A program made the position numbers and the translations under genes. A stretch of DNA of 64,000 bases from Leishmania donovani (taxonomy: Eukaryota; Euglenozoa; Kinetoplastea; Trypanosomatida; Trypanosomatidae): positions 406,429 to 470,428 of the forward strand of contig NC_018260.1 in the NCBI RefSeq assembly GCF_000227135.1, given 5' to 3'. Positions 32,301-40,734 of the stretch are shown piece after piece. Every line of letters begins with the position of its first letter. Position 1 is the first letter of the stretch. Below the pieces are notes generated by a model, which worked only from the letters and a program-made list of their open reading frames with translations, did not search any database and was not told the DNA's origin.

Positions 32301-33533
32301 ACCGCACTCTTCTCGTACCTGCTAGAGGTGAAGTCGATGCGGTTTGTGCGGCGCCCGCAAGACCGCATCCGCGCCGGGACCACCAAACTGCTTCTGCTCT
32401 GCGCTGTTGACTTCTGCCGTGGTGCGACGCGGCAGCGCGTCTTTGGGCACGTACCGCCATTTGAACTGTTCGGGAGCACCGGATATTGCCCCCTGTCTGA
32501 TCTAGTCCAGGCGTGGTCGTGCACCTGCAGGAGTGACCGGAATGGCAACCGCGCCAAGAAAGCGGCCACGGTGCAGGTGTTTGCTTACTATATGTGGAAT
32601 GAGATTCGGTGGCGCCTCCGCAAGGGTCAGTACAGCGACGCTGCGGTTGGCATGATGCGTGAGCGGCTGCCAGAGCTTTTCGAGCTGATCGACTCTCACA
32701 GCAGCACCTACGACGCCATACTCGCCCACCTCGACGCTGAAGCAGCAGCGGACAGCGAAACCGACCGCAGCGGCGGTGACGGGTCGATGAGCGCGTTGGT
32801 AGCGGAAAGCCGCACCCCGTCCACTGATGCCTTGCTGCGTGCCTCTGGTAAGCAAAATTATGATGTTGCATCCTCGCCGGCGGCCGCCGCACAGCGCCAA
32901 AGGCATTCCCTAATTAGCACTGAAGTGCTCAACGCCATCCGGGCGGAGGAGCGTGGGGAGGTCGACCTAGCCCCCACCTCGGTCTCGCTGCCTCTCACGC
33001 TGGCTTACCCCAACGCCTACAGTGCGCATGTCCTCGAGTCGAAGGCGCGCGTCAACGCGCTCTGGCAGTCCTTCGCGGTTTCCTCGCATACCTACATGAC
33101 CGCTGAGACGCTGCACACGTTGCTTTTTGGTTCGGATGCTCACCACAGGGGAGACGCGGCGGGGGTCGCCGTTGGTGCGGCTGGCGGCACTCGCCGCTTT
33201 CACACTGCGGCTTTGAGGGTCATGTTCGAAAACGGCATCACGTCTGTGCAGGCGTGTCCACTGGATGGTCCAGAGACACCCGCCATCGAAGAGGCGCTGC
33301 AGCGGGCCGACCTGCCAGCAGTGAAAATTCTGCTAGGCCTCGGCGCCGCATCGCTGCGGGATACCTGCCAGAACGGTAGCGCAACGTTGCAGTCGTGTGC
33401 GGAGAAGTTATTTAGCCCGGCCGAGATGGACGTCCTTCGCTTTGTGGCATGCAAGAACAAGCGGGTGATGCGGTCTGACCCGCGGCTGCATTTCGGCGCC
33501 CGTCGCTTCGGCAGCGCCGTGGCGAACCCGTGA
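29388..33533 (+). CDS. large acidic protein of unknown function (1381 aa)
   Basis: The ATG follows a pyrimidine-rich 5' region with a candidate splice AG near 29310. The protein is strongly acidic in its first ~500 residues (runs of Glu/Asp such as VEEEEEEDYDALDD, and several SD/DE clusters). These disordered stretches alternate with blocks that look folded: ~240-290 (WPWTAVQKPPPYWLPALL), ~400-440, ~500-680 and ~700-780 (LRLALWWWMRLPPKLIQKWG). The last ~100 residues contain an ankyrin-like helix pair (AIEEALQRADLPAVKILLGL). No signal peptide or clear membrane segment is present. I do not recognise the family. Length and acidity would fit a nuclear or scaffold protein, but this is speculation. 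Confidence 0.9.
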   Translation: MSSEDYEESGVASDRERDANDDVEGEDDESASDSAEELKPRSLHPSDKEAVEEEEEEDYDALDDAPAPKPLPKTISLMLPRKASAGAACEPTRVYVCLTRGMIGRSLERDAHSEDSDSDGEDEEAAASSTAPLAAAAGRVGADDEAGEDEVSSAAATLQGCCADHHHYETDYAAPLAALRRRLILRHLHGNQKCQQRFLLSERAREKRAAQSPHGDAAVGEGEGSDGSGEAENSSTNPLETMVWPWTAVQKPPPYWLPALLSNDIHTFQRILQIMYGWIIAPDPHPSDQLQLDAAGQLCTATPGTKKERDDEDAEDSEKADFFLASGAFPGAGSEETSTDSANRESPAPARCTSKSLLGAFNECEVDEEQRHSDEESPNQQPDLESQDSPSCSRAMQSISTAPPPVAALPYFPFAEYEFYIVFDEASEEWHLLDTHPLFVMEACRRRRAEQMSHEGDQPEAETRDGADLGSDEETASEEESEGEEENEETVKGSCHVPRYALDTIVPVSPVILAALFSPAALRCCLLQPLQAEPRNEDDSDEAEGHDADSDAAAAASLRSVSPHAVLRTFDHAWLSVDMPVALPILATICRARQRVLQQDALRIPYALGNLWIDVNPLYALSAFADVVNAAGVDDVRLWRAPPGQHPEDDDDDDGDSNSGEVSAEGSTMRAAELCSPHRWGTALDSIADPGHYGRLVLNALLDAGLLPTRPVELAIFHHLSLLRLALWWWMRLPPKLIQKWGVDAADDGHVADDSADDDAGMAEMSDEGVTDEELNEMTVNDVTELLLQRIENMNDRDARLRSLRLRKRHPTVVFAPLLQRVLLELQRRLNRMSAVDARRVPLAPSQYTLQESVARTYVAERLESGHPHQDPLVTAAFVGLAGRTPAATHEMSAAPVAVGAAHAAAVRHQRLYQSDLVLLLLALTTTPAPLPSRAATILDVDDRFASVVEENACAAEENLKEAQSDDVDAHTALFSYLLEVKSMRFVRRPQDRIRAGTTKLLLLCAVDFCRGATRQRVFGHVPPFELFGSTGYCPLSDLVQAWSCTCRSDRNGNRAKKAATVQVFAYYMWNEIRWRLRKGQYSDAAVGMMRERLPELFELIDSHSSTYDAILAHLDAEAAADSETDRSGGDGSMSALVAESRTPSTDALLRASGKQNYDVASSPAAAAQRQRHSLISTEVLNAIRAEERGEVDLAPTSVSLPLTLAYPNAYSAHVLESKARVNALWQSFAVSSHTYMTAETLHTLLFGSDAHHRGDAAGVAVGAAGGTRRFHTAALRVMFENGITSVQACPLDGPETPAIEEALQRADLPAVKILLGLGAASLRDTCQNGSATLQSCAEKLFSPAEMDVLRFVACKNKRVMRSDPRLHFGARRFGSAVANP

Positions 33534-34608
33534 GACAGGAAATGCTGGCCAGAGCGAAGAGGGGCACGCCGCTGGATGAAGTGTTCTAGCCCCTCCGCTC
33601 TGCCACCGCCCCAGCTCCCCTCGGGATGGGACAGGGGCGTGGAGGAAAGGACACAAAAGGCGGTGTCGGCGTTCGCGCGCTCTTCACCGCTGGGCCTTCC
33701 TACTTGGCGACCCATCCACTCCCCGACATTCTCTCCGGGTCTCCCGCTTTCTTCCCGGCGCACACAGGTGCGTGCGTGCTGTTGCTACGGCGGCACTTTC
33801 TATTCCATGCATGCCTCCCTCTTTGGGCGTGTCTGTGTGTGCATAACGGTTGCGTCCATCCTCGCCAGTCGCGTGCGTCCACCCCACCGTGACCACACTC
33901 CTCACTGTGTTCTTCCTCCTTAGTTCATGCACACAGGAAATCTCATCTGATGTACAATAAAGGGCCCCTCAAGCCCTTGTTTCTCATGTTTCTGTGCTTT
34001 CCTTTCAGTCCTGCCTCGTCCCATGCTCCCACCTGTACCGTTCTCGGCTTCAGCGAGCCGAAGGGGAGAAGAGGCGGGAAAGCTTCGACTGCGATCACGA
34101 CAATGGCATCTTCTCATGTATCCGCATCGGATGAAGTACAGCCAAGGGCAAACTTGGGCACCACCACGCGGTCAAGCACACGACAGCGCACAAGACAAGA
34201 AAATGATTTGTCACTTTGACGGTGCTCACTGCAAGATGGCGACGACGTCTGTGTCGACGTAGTCGTCGACGCTTCAAGCCCCAAAGGTGTGCTCGAGCGC
34301 ACATCCGCTCTCCCTTCTTCACCTCTGTCCCACCTCTCCCTTTCAGTCCGCCGGTGCCTATTACGAAGACCTGCGGCATCACACAAAGAAAACAGCCGCC
34401 TCACCTTCTCCCTACCTCACCGTCTCTAGCTGTGCGCGCGCTGCCGCACCTCTCATTCTCACGCCCTATCTCTCCCATTCCGCTGCTGACTTACGGCTGC
34501 ACGTCTCACCCTTTACAAAGGGACCTCCTCTCCGGAGGCACCAGCAGTCCCTCTCGGAATTACGTACAGCGTCACCCACACACGCGCAGAGTCCGTCGCA
34601 AGTACATC
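33534..34608. other. intergenic/UTR region
   Basis: No supported gene. Pyrimidine-rich stretches at about 34300-34350 and 34405-34480 could direct trans-splicing to the following gene. Confidence 0.6.
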
Positions 34609-35919
34609 ATGGGCCAGGTAGATAGTGGCGCGCCTCTCCTCCAGTTGAACCCACCGGTGCTGGTGCGCACCACCCGCGGCGACTTGGGCGCCATCGACCT
34701 ATATGCGCTTCGACGGGCCACCGCAGAGGCGGTCCTTGCCACCCCTGCAGTGACCAACTCTCCACACCCACCAAATGCTGGCGCCACCGCACTGTCCTTC
34801 GCAGCGCGCAAGCTGCACGACGCCAAGCGTACGGCGCACGTGTACCGGCAGACACGCGACGCCACCGTGCTGGCTATGCCTGGTGTGTCGGTTGGTCCGC
34901 TAGCGCGAGCGCAGACTCTCCATGCGAGTGAAAAACTCAAAGGCTCGCTCGTTGGCAGTGCAACTTACAAAGAAACAGCCACCTACACCGGCGCTGCTGC
35001 TGCCGCGACGGGCAACTCTAGACATCGCCCGGCGGCAGGCGTGCGACACAGCGTCGGCTCCGCTCCTCCATCACCGACTGCTGGCTCAGTGTCGAGCCGA
35101 GGTGCCGCTTCCCGCGCGCCGACGCCAGCCATCGCCACAGCGGCTGCGGTTTCTGTCAATGGCCAGGGAGTGTCGATGAACATGCCGCACCTCATGCGGC
35201 ACATCCAGGACACCGGGGCACTGCTTGACACTCTCTTCCCCATTCAGCAGCAGTCCGCCGCCGCCGTCCCTCCTAGCTGTACTGGGTCTCCGAGCGGCGT
35301 AAGTGGCGACAGCGAAGCTGCCCAGGAGGACGTGGAGCAGCTGGTCTCTGTTCAGACGGTCTCGGCAGCGCCTGCGTTTCGCGAGGATGTCGTGGCGCTC
35401 CATGCTACACTGCAGAAGCGCCTCGAGGAGCGCCGCGCGCGGCCTACGGGCCTGTGCCCCATTCGGCGCGCACTCTATTGTGACCTGTTCTCAGAGCTGG
35501 TGCGCCAGATTACAGTCGAGGAGCCGGCGCGGGGTCTGCTGCTGGCCCGCGTGCGAGAGGAAGCGGAACACGCCCTCCAGGTCCACGCCGCTTTGCTGCG
35601 CGAAGGTCAACGGTTTGTCGCCGGTAAGCTGATGCAGGACAAGCATGACGCACTCGCCCTGAAAGAGCGCATCGCTGCCCTGCGTCAGGAAAAGGTGGCG
35701 TTAGAGGTACAGAAGCACGAGCTGCTCGAGACGCTGAAGGAAATGGAGCAGCGCTTCGAGGAGGAACGGCAGCTGCGGCGCAAGCAGCAGCAGGATGAGG
35801 TGAAGTACTTGCGGCACGCGAACCAGCAGCTGAGCCTGCGACTGAAGATGGAGACGGAGCGAGAGTCGGCCGCGGCTGAGGTAGAGGGCAGCAGTGAGGC
35901 AGCGCCAGCGACGTCGTAA
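34609..35919 (+). CDS. axonemal dynein light intermediate chain (p28/DNALI1)-like protein (436 aa)
   Basis: The C-terminal part from ~278 matches the axonemal dynein light chain domain: an Arg-rich lead-in, then C283-P-I-R-R-x-L-Y, then the helix LFSELVRQITVEEPARGLLL with ARVREEAEH. In p28 the equivalent segment begins CPxRRELY and contains ERGLLLxRVRDE. A coiled coil of Glu/Gln/Leu heptads follows to ~425. p28 subunits belong to single-headed inner dynein arms of motile flagella. Classical p28 is ~250 aa; this protein has a ~270-residue Ala/Thr/Ser-rich N-terminal extension, so it may be a diverged family member rather than the core subunit. The ATG at 34609 is the first Met of the frame; upstream in-frame sequence is UTR-like. 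Confidence 0.8.
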   Translation: MGQVDSGAPLLQLNPPVLVRTTRGDLGAIDLYALRRATAEAVLATPAVTNSPHPPNAGATALSFAARKLHDAKRTAHVYRQTRDATVLAMPGVSVGPLARAQTLHASEKLKGSLVGSATYKETATYTGAAAAATGNSRHRPAAGVRHSVGSAPPSPTAGSVSSRGAASRAPTPAIATAAAVSVNGQGVSMNMPHLMRHIQDTGALLDTLFPIQQQSAAAVPPSCTGSPSGVSGDSEAAQEDVEQLVSVQTVSAAPAFREDVVALHATLQKRLEERRARPTGLCPIRRALYCDLFSELVRQITVEEPARGLLLARVREEAEHALQVHAALLREGQRFVAGKLMQDKHDALALKERIAALRQEKVALEVQKHELLETLKEMEQRFEEERQLRRKQQQDEVKYLRHANQQLSLRLKMETERESAAAEVEGSSEAAPATS

Positions 35920-37325
35920 ACTAGCCCCTTTCTCTCGGGGATTCTTTTGGTGTGCTTGCTTCTATTCTCGCTTGCATGTGTCCAACGATTCGTGGTGTGT
36001 GCACACGATACGGGGGAGAGAGGCACCGCGTGCATTCGGTAGTCGTCGACCCTAAAAACCTCCCCCACATTGCCGTACCCCTCTTCCCTTTGTCTCCATG
36101 CGATGTAGAATAGAACGTCGTCTTTTGTTTTGCTGTGGTGGCTTGCTAGCGTTGTTGGTCGTCGTCGTCGCGGTGTTGGGCCCCTTCGCCGTTGATGCGA
36201 TGCAACTTTGTTCTTTGCCTCAAACGTGCGTGTCCGTGCGCGCGTCCGGTTACCCTTGATGTACATGTTGTCGATCTTGCAGCAACCCATCCCCGCCACC
36301 GCCACCACCACCACTACCCCCTTCTCCACTCCTCTGCTCGCTGTGCGGGCACGTCTGTGTGGAAAAGGAGGAGGGGCGGGGGTCGGCGTCCACGTTGCAG
36401 CGCCTCCCCAAAGTGAAGAATCGTGGCGTGACGGGGTGTCTCCACTCATGCGATGCGCGTTTGCGCAGTGAAGCGAGAAAAGGTGCTGTCGAGGGGGTGC
36501 TCACGGATCAAGTGAAGCGAGAACGTTAAAAGCGAAATCAGCGACGAAAGGAAACGGGTGTCCACTCTTGAAGGTCTCCTGTTCACGCTACGGGTACTTG
36601 TTTGTCCACGGGGATGAGGTGGTGCGGCAGTGCACAGTGGTGTAAGTATGCTTGAGTCAAGGTGCAGTTGTGGCATTCCACTTACTCTTGCTGAGAGTGG
36701 CCAGTCGAGAAAGTGAGGGAGCAACACGACCGGCGCACACCACTGGAGTTGCCTGCTCGCCGCCGTTGGGGAAGCGATGGTGTTCTATCGTCATTGAACC
36801 CAAGCGACTCCGCCGAGGGAGGACCCTCGTTTGCACCAGCAAGCGCTTCCCGCAGCTCCCTTGCGTGTGTGATGGCAAGTCTATCGTTCTCCCCAACATC
36901 ACCCACTCACCCACCCTGATCTCCACCTCTGCGTCTCTGTTCTCTTTTTCTTCTGCTTCCGTCACGAACTCACCGCAATTCCCGTCACAGAACTGAAAAG
37001 ATCGCACCATCTGTGCGGTCGACAACTCAAGTCCTGCCATTGTTCTGCAGGTGTGTGTGCATAGGGGTGGGTTGTGCACGAGCTAGCTCGCCTCAAATCG
37101 CCCCTCTCAGCCTTGGTGCGATCTTAGCAGGGAGAAGAGCAAAAAGGGCGGCCACCGGTGCCTCTTAGAAGATCACATAGGGAGAAGAAAGGGTTTAACG
37201 CTATGCAGGCAAGCGCCTACACGCCACAATCCTCTCCTTCCCTCCTTTCTTCCTTCCCTTCATCTGTATCGGCCGAGACTATCAAACCTCCATCACTCTT
37301 ACCTCATCTGTTGTCTCGCTCAGAT
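35920..37325. other. intergenic/UTR region
   Basis: About 1.4 kb, no supported gene. C/A-rich microsatellite-like sequence at about 36290-36320 and a strong polypyrimidine tract at 37229-37264 just before the next gene. Confidence 0.6.
37229..37278 (+). promoter_or_regulatory. candidate spliced-leader acceptor that decides the start of the 37326 gene
   Basis: A polypyrimidine tract (TCCTCTCCTTCCCTCCTTTC and onward) is followed by the first AG near 37276. It lies downstream of an earlier in-frame ATG at 37203 and upstream of the ATG at 37326. If used, the 37203 codon would be removed from the mRNA. Another AG lies at 37322-37323. Confidence 0.45.
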
Positions 37326-39989
37326 ATGTCCGATAGTGGCAGCGTAGCGCGCTATCCCCTGGTGCGTGTGAGGGGAGGGGCAGCGATGCTCTTCACCGCC
37401 CTGGTCAGCTCTCTTCCGCCGCCGGCGCAGGTAGCGCTTCGCAGAGTCCTTTTGGTCATCCCCGTCATGGCCGTGGCAAAGGTGCAGCGGGCTGCCGCAT
37501 TGATGTTTACGAGGCGGGTGCTTCTTCCCCTCCTCACCGACGCCTTCCCAGCAGTCTGTGGCGCCCTCGAAGGAGTCAAGCTTAACTCGTCATCCGCCAC
37601 GCTGATCGCAGCGCTATCGCGTGCCGTGATCGCCTACTCTCTCGCGGCGAAGCTGATGAAGGCGGACCAGGCGGCCTCGCTCGCGTTTACGACGGGCACC
37701 GCTGCGTGTCTCTTTAGCGAAGAGGAACACCTTCGTCGCCTCCTAGGCGCTGTGGTGGACGCCGAAGCGTCATCGCTGCCCTCGGCGCTGCTCAGCGCCC
37801 CGCGTCCTGCTCCGACTGCCGCTGCGCCGCGAATGTGCTCGGCATTCTTTTCCACTACTACGCCTGTTGCAGTGAAGGCTTACCTGCGCCATGTGCACGC
37901 GCGTCCTAGAGCCTCTCACGTTACCATTTTCGTGCCTGGGCTACTCACAGCCCCGTGGACCACGCACCTTATCCCCTTATTGCGCGACCTCTTTTGCCGC
38001 CAGGGCACGACAGTCGTTGGGTACGACATCTGCGCTGACGCAGAGCACTATGACGTGGACCTGCGTCACTTGCACGACCGGATCCGGCAGGAGCGCCGAA
38101 GCACAGCAGACTCGTCGGCGTTACCGCCCGCGTCGAGCGCAGCGTCACCATTCGGTGTGTTGGTCCTCGCCAGCATTCGCGGCCGCCGCGTTCGCAATGG
38201 TGATAAGGCGTGCGTATTCGCCAAGATGCATGGATGGCAGGTCGTGGAGCTGTGTGTGCCAACGTTGCCGTTGGATGCGGTGCATGACTTGAACCCGCAA
38301 CGTCGTCCGCAGTGGGTGAGAGCGCGCCAGGTGCAGTGCGCCACGTCGTCTGTGCGCCCGGATGTGCGCCTCACCGCCTTCGACGACGCCGGCATGTACG
38401 GCGGGGCGGTCGTGGAGCTGTGTAACGACGACAATGCCCTTCTGCTGCACATGAAGAGTCAGTGTCAGCCAGGGCTGGTGGTAAGCAGCGTCGATGGCAC
38501 GGCCGGACAGGCAAAGGCGCGCAACTCCCCCCGCCCCGCCGCAGCGGTGACGCCGCGCACGCTTCCATCTTCTGCTGTCAACGCGACGCTTGATGCGGCC
38601 TCCGGCACCAGCGAGTTCATCAGCAAAGTCTGCTGTCCATGGGCGCGCCGGCTTTGCGCCGCCGCCTGGCGCGAGGCGTGTACGCTGCATCAGGGCTCGG
38701 TTACGGCGCAGGAGGCCGTGGCGGCGCTCTGCCGCTTCCCCCTGCAGACGTTTCCGAAGGTGCCCCTACGCGCGCAAGCGCAGCTACGGCGGCTGTTATC
38801 GCCCCGCAGAGGCAGTGTCACCACGACCGGCGACGACAGCGCGTCTGGTAGCGCATCGCACCACGTCTCCGCTAACACGCCAGTCGAGCAGCGCACCACC
38901 TATATCACGACCCCCCTCGCCGCCGTTTCGCTGCTCGCCGCACCACAACCCCACACCGCCTCACCAGTCGGCACCGACAGCGACCGAGGAGGTGAGGGAT
39001 ATCTCACGGTGGAGAAGACCACGTCGCCCGCCAGAGCAGCGGCCGCGGCTCTCACGGCGCCGGAGGAAGCGCTCACGAACTGGGCAGTGGAGCGCCGGAT
39101 CCGACTGCGATGGTCGTCGTTGCTCATGTCGCTAACTTTTGCCACTGGCGGCGCACCTAGAGTGGCAGGCGACGCTGCCGCGGCCGTCCGCACCTCCGCG
39201 GCGTATCTCTCTCTGTGGTCCTTCGTCGCACAACTGCCGCCGTGGGTAGTGGCTGTCTCGGCCGCGGACGACGGCGAAACCGCGCGTGGCGAACGCCGCA
39301 GCAGTTGCTGCGTCGAGGCCTTCGCCACAGCGCTCCTCGTGCGCGTCGCCTCCCCCGCCTCCCCTAGGGCCGTCGCCGAGCTCCTTCGGAACGAAGCTCT
39401 AGTTGACGCGGCAGCGGTGCGCCCGCGCGCATGGGATTCCTTGGCGACCACACCGAACTCGACCCGGGAGGAGGCGCTCAAGTTTGAGGATGCCGTTGTT
39501 TTTCCGGGATGTGACAGAGCAACTCGGTTGAGCGAGGAACTGCTGTACCTCCCGCTGTCACCGGAACTGCCCGTTAGCGTGCGAGCTGCAATGCTGCGAG
39601 TCCTGTGGAACGAGGTTCCGCACGCCGGAGACGCTGCTAGTGCTTCTGTACACTCGAGCTGGCTCGAGCGTAGCAAGGCTACGGGTGCTTTATCAGCTCA
39701 CGTGCAGGCAACAGTGAACTCCATTTACCAAATGTATCTTCCTCAAGCGCAACGGGGGCGCGATGGCAAGGCGCTCTCCTCAGCAACTAGCGCCGGCAAC
39801 ACTCTCCTCAGCGTCATCGCACGGGGCCACAGCGGCGGCAGCGTTGTGTCAGCGCAGGATGCAGAGAAAGTTCAGCAGTTCCTGTTCGACGGTGTAACCA
39901 CCCCCTCCGTAGCGCCGTCGCTGTCGGCAGGTGCGGCCCTCAAGTCTCTCGTGCAAACCCTTACCCCAGCGGTGATGTCAAACCTTTGA
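37326..39989 (+). CDS. unknown protein (887 aa)
   Basis: The start is set at ATG 37326 (MSDSGSVARYPL) because a splice-like polypyrimidine tract lies just upstream. An in-frame ATG at 37203 would add 41 low-complexity residues. Residues ~15-180 are Ala/Leu-rich and helical, with hydrophobic stretches (LLVIPVMAVAKV) that could associate with membranes. Residues ~195-235 contain an alternating strand-helix segment (HVTIFVPGLLTAPW) that could be Rossmann-like. The region ~480-600 is Ser/Ala/Pro-rich and disordered, and the remainder is helical. No catalytic motif stands out and I do not recognise the family. Confidence 0.85.
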   Translation: MSDSGSVARYPLVRVRGGAAMLFTALVSSLPPPAQVALRRVLLVIPVMAVAKVQRAAALMFTRRVLLPLLTDAFPAVCGALEGVKLNSSSATLIAALSRAVIAYSLAAKLMKADQAASLAFTTGTAACLFSEEEHLRRLLGAVVDAEASSLPSALLSAPRPAPTAAAPRMCSAFFSTTTPVAVKAYLRHVHARPRASHVTIFVPGLLTAPWTTHLIPLLRDLFCRQGTTVVGYDICADAEHYDVDLRHLHDRIRQERRSTADSSALPPASSAASPFGVLVLASIRGRRVRNGDKACVFAKMHGWQVVELCVPTLPLDAVHDLNPQRRPQWVRARQVQCATSSVRPDVRLTAFDDAGMYGGAVVELCNDDNALLLHMKSQCQPGLVVSSVDGTAGQAKARNSPRPAAAVTPRTLPSSAVNATLDAASGTSEFISKVCCPWARRLCAAAWREACTLHQGSVTAQEAVAALCRFPLQTFPKVPLRAQAQLRRLLSPRRGSVTTTGDDSASGSASHHVSANTPVEQRTTYITTPLAAVSLLAAPQPHTASPVGTDSDRGGEGYLTVEKTTSPARAAAAALTAPEEALTNWAVERRIRLRWSSLLMSLTFATGGAPRVAGDAAAAVRTSAAYLSLWSFVAQLPPWVVAVSAADDGETARGERRSSCCVEAFATALLVRVASPASPRAVAELLRNEALVDAAAVRPRAWDSLATTPNSTREEALKFEDAVVFPGCDRATRLSEELLYLPLSPELPVSVRAAMLRVLWNEVPHAGDAASASVHSSWLERSKATGALSAHVQATVNSIYQMYLPQAQRGRDGKALSSATSAGNTLLSVIARGHSGGSVVSAQDAEKVQQFLFDGVTTPSVAPSLSAGAALKSLVQTLTPAVMSNL

Positions 39990-40734
39990 GGGTGGCGAGA
40001 GAGAGTCGGGCGGAGCCGGCGTGGTGCGTGGATATGCTGCAGCTTTCACACCCTCTTGTCCCACTTGCCCTTAAGTGCTCTGCTCTCCGTATTCCCTTCT
40101 TTGCGTGTGTGTGCGTCTTCGGCGACCGCACATATCAGGAATGATGTTAGGGGCTCTTCATGATAAAACACCTCTCAACGCACGGCAGTGCGCGCAAGCC
40201 ACTTGAAAGCGTCGCTTGTGCGGTGGACAAGACGCAACCCAGCATACGCCACCGTCACCACGTGTCGTGGGCGAGCAGCCACCACCACTCCCCACCCCAC
40301 CCGCGCGTCTTCGCACTTCCCTCGCCCACGTACGACGCACATCACTTGCACTGCCGCGCTTTTGCACGGCTGTCATCTTCCACACTTACCGTCAGAACAG
40401 CCATCCCCCTCCCTGCTCTGCTATGCTCTCCTCTCCTCGTGGAGACCGCACTCATCGCCCTACACACGTCTCCTAGTCAAGTGAGTCAAAGGAGGAGAGC
40501 GCCGTCCCCCCTGCGTGTTTGCGACCGTCCCCATTCACTCCCCAGGACGCGAACGGGCCGGCACGGCTGCTGCGGTGCCGTTCTTTTGGGGCTGCGCGCG
40601 TGTGTCCAGTAAGCCGAACACTCCACCTCTATCCCCCGACCCCCCCACCCCCCGACCTCTCCGGTCATCACCTCACTCTTCCTGTTCGTTCCCTTTTCTT
40701 TGCTGGAAATTCACGCACAGACAAACACGCAACA
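39990..40734. other. intergenic/UTR region
   Basis: No supported gene. It ends in a pyrimidine-rich tract and AG directly before the AAA ATPase start. Confidence 0.6.
40658..40720 (+). promoter_or_regulatory. candidate spliced-leader acceptor for the BCS1-like gene
   Basis: C/T-rich sequence (CACTCTTCCTGTTCGTTCCC and following TTTTCTTTGC) ends in CACAG with the AG at 40719-40720, 14 bases before the ATG at 40735. Confidence 0.45.

Noticed and set aside
34216..34608. N-terminal extension of the p28-like frame
   Set aside because: No ATG in this part, and the sequence reads as C/T-rich UTR (Pro/Ser/Leu strings).
35685..36449. 254-aa antisense open frame
   Set aside because: Overlaps the C-terminal coiled coil of the p28-like gene and UTR; composition of a shadow frame.
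38900..39676. 258-aa antisense open frame
   Set aside because: Ser/Ala/Arg-rich shadow of the 37326 gene.
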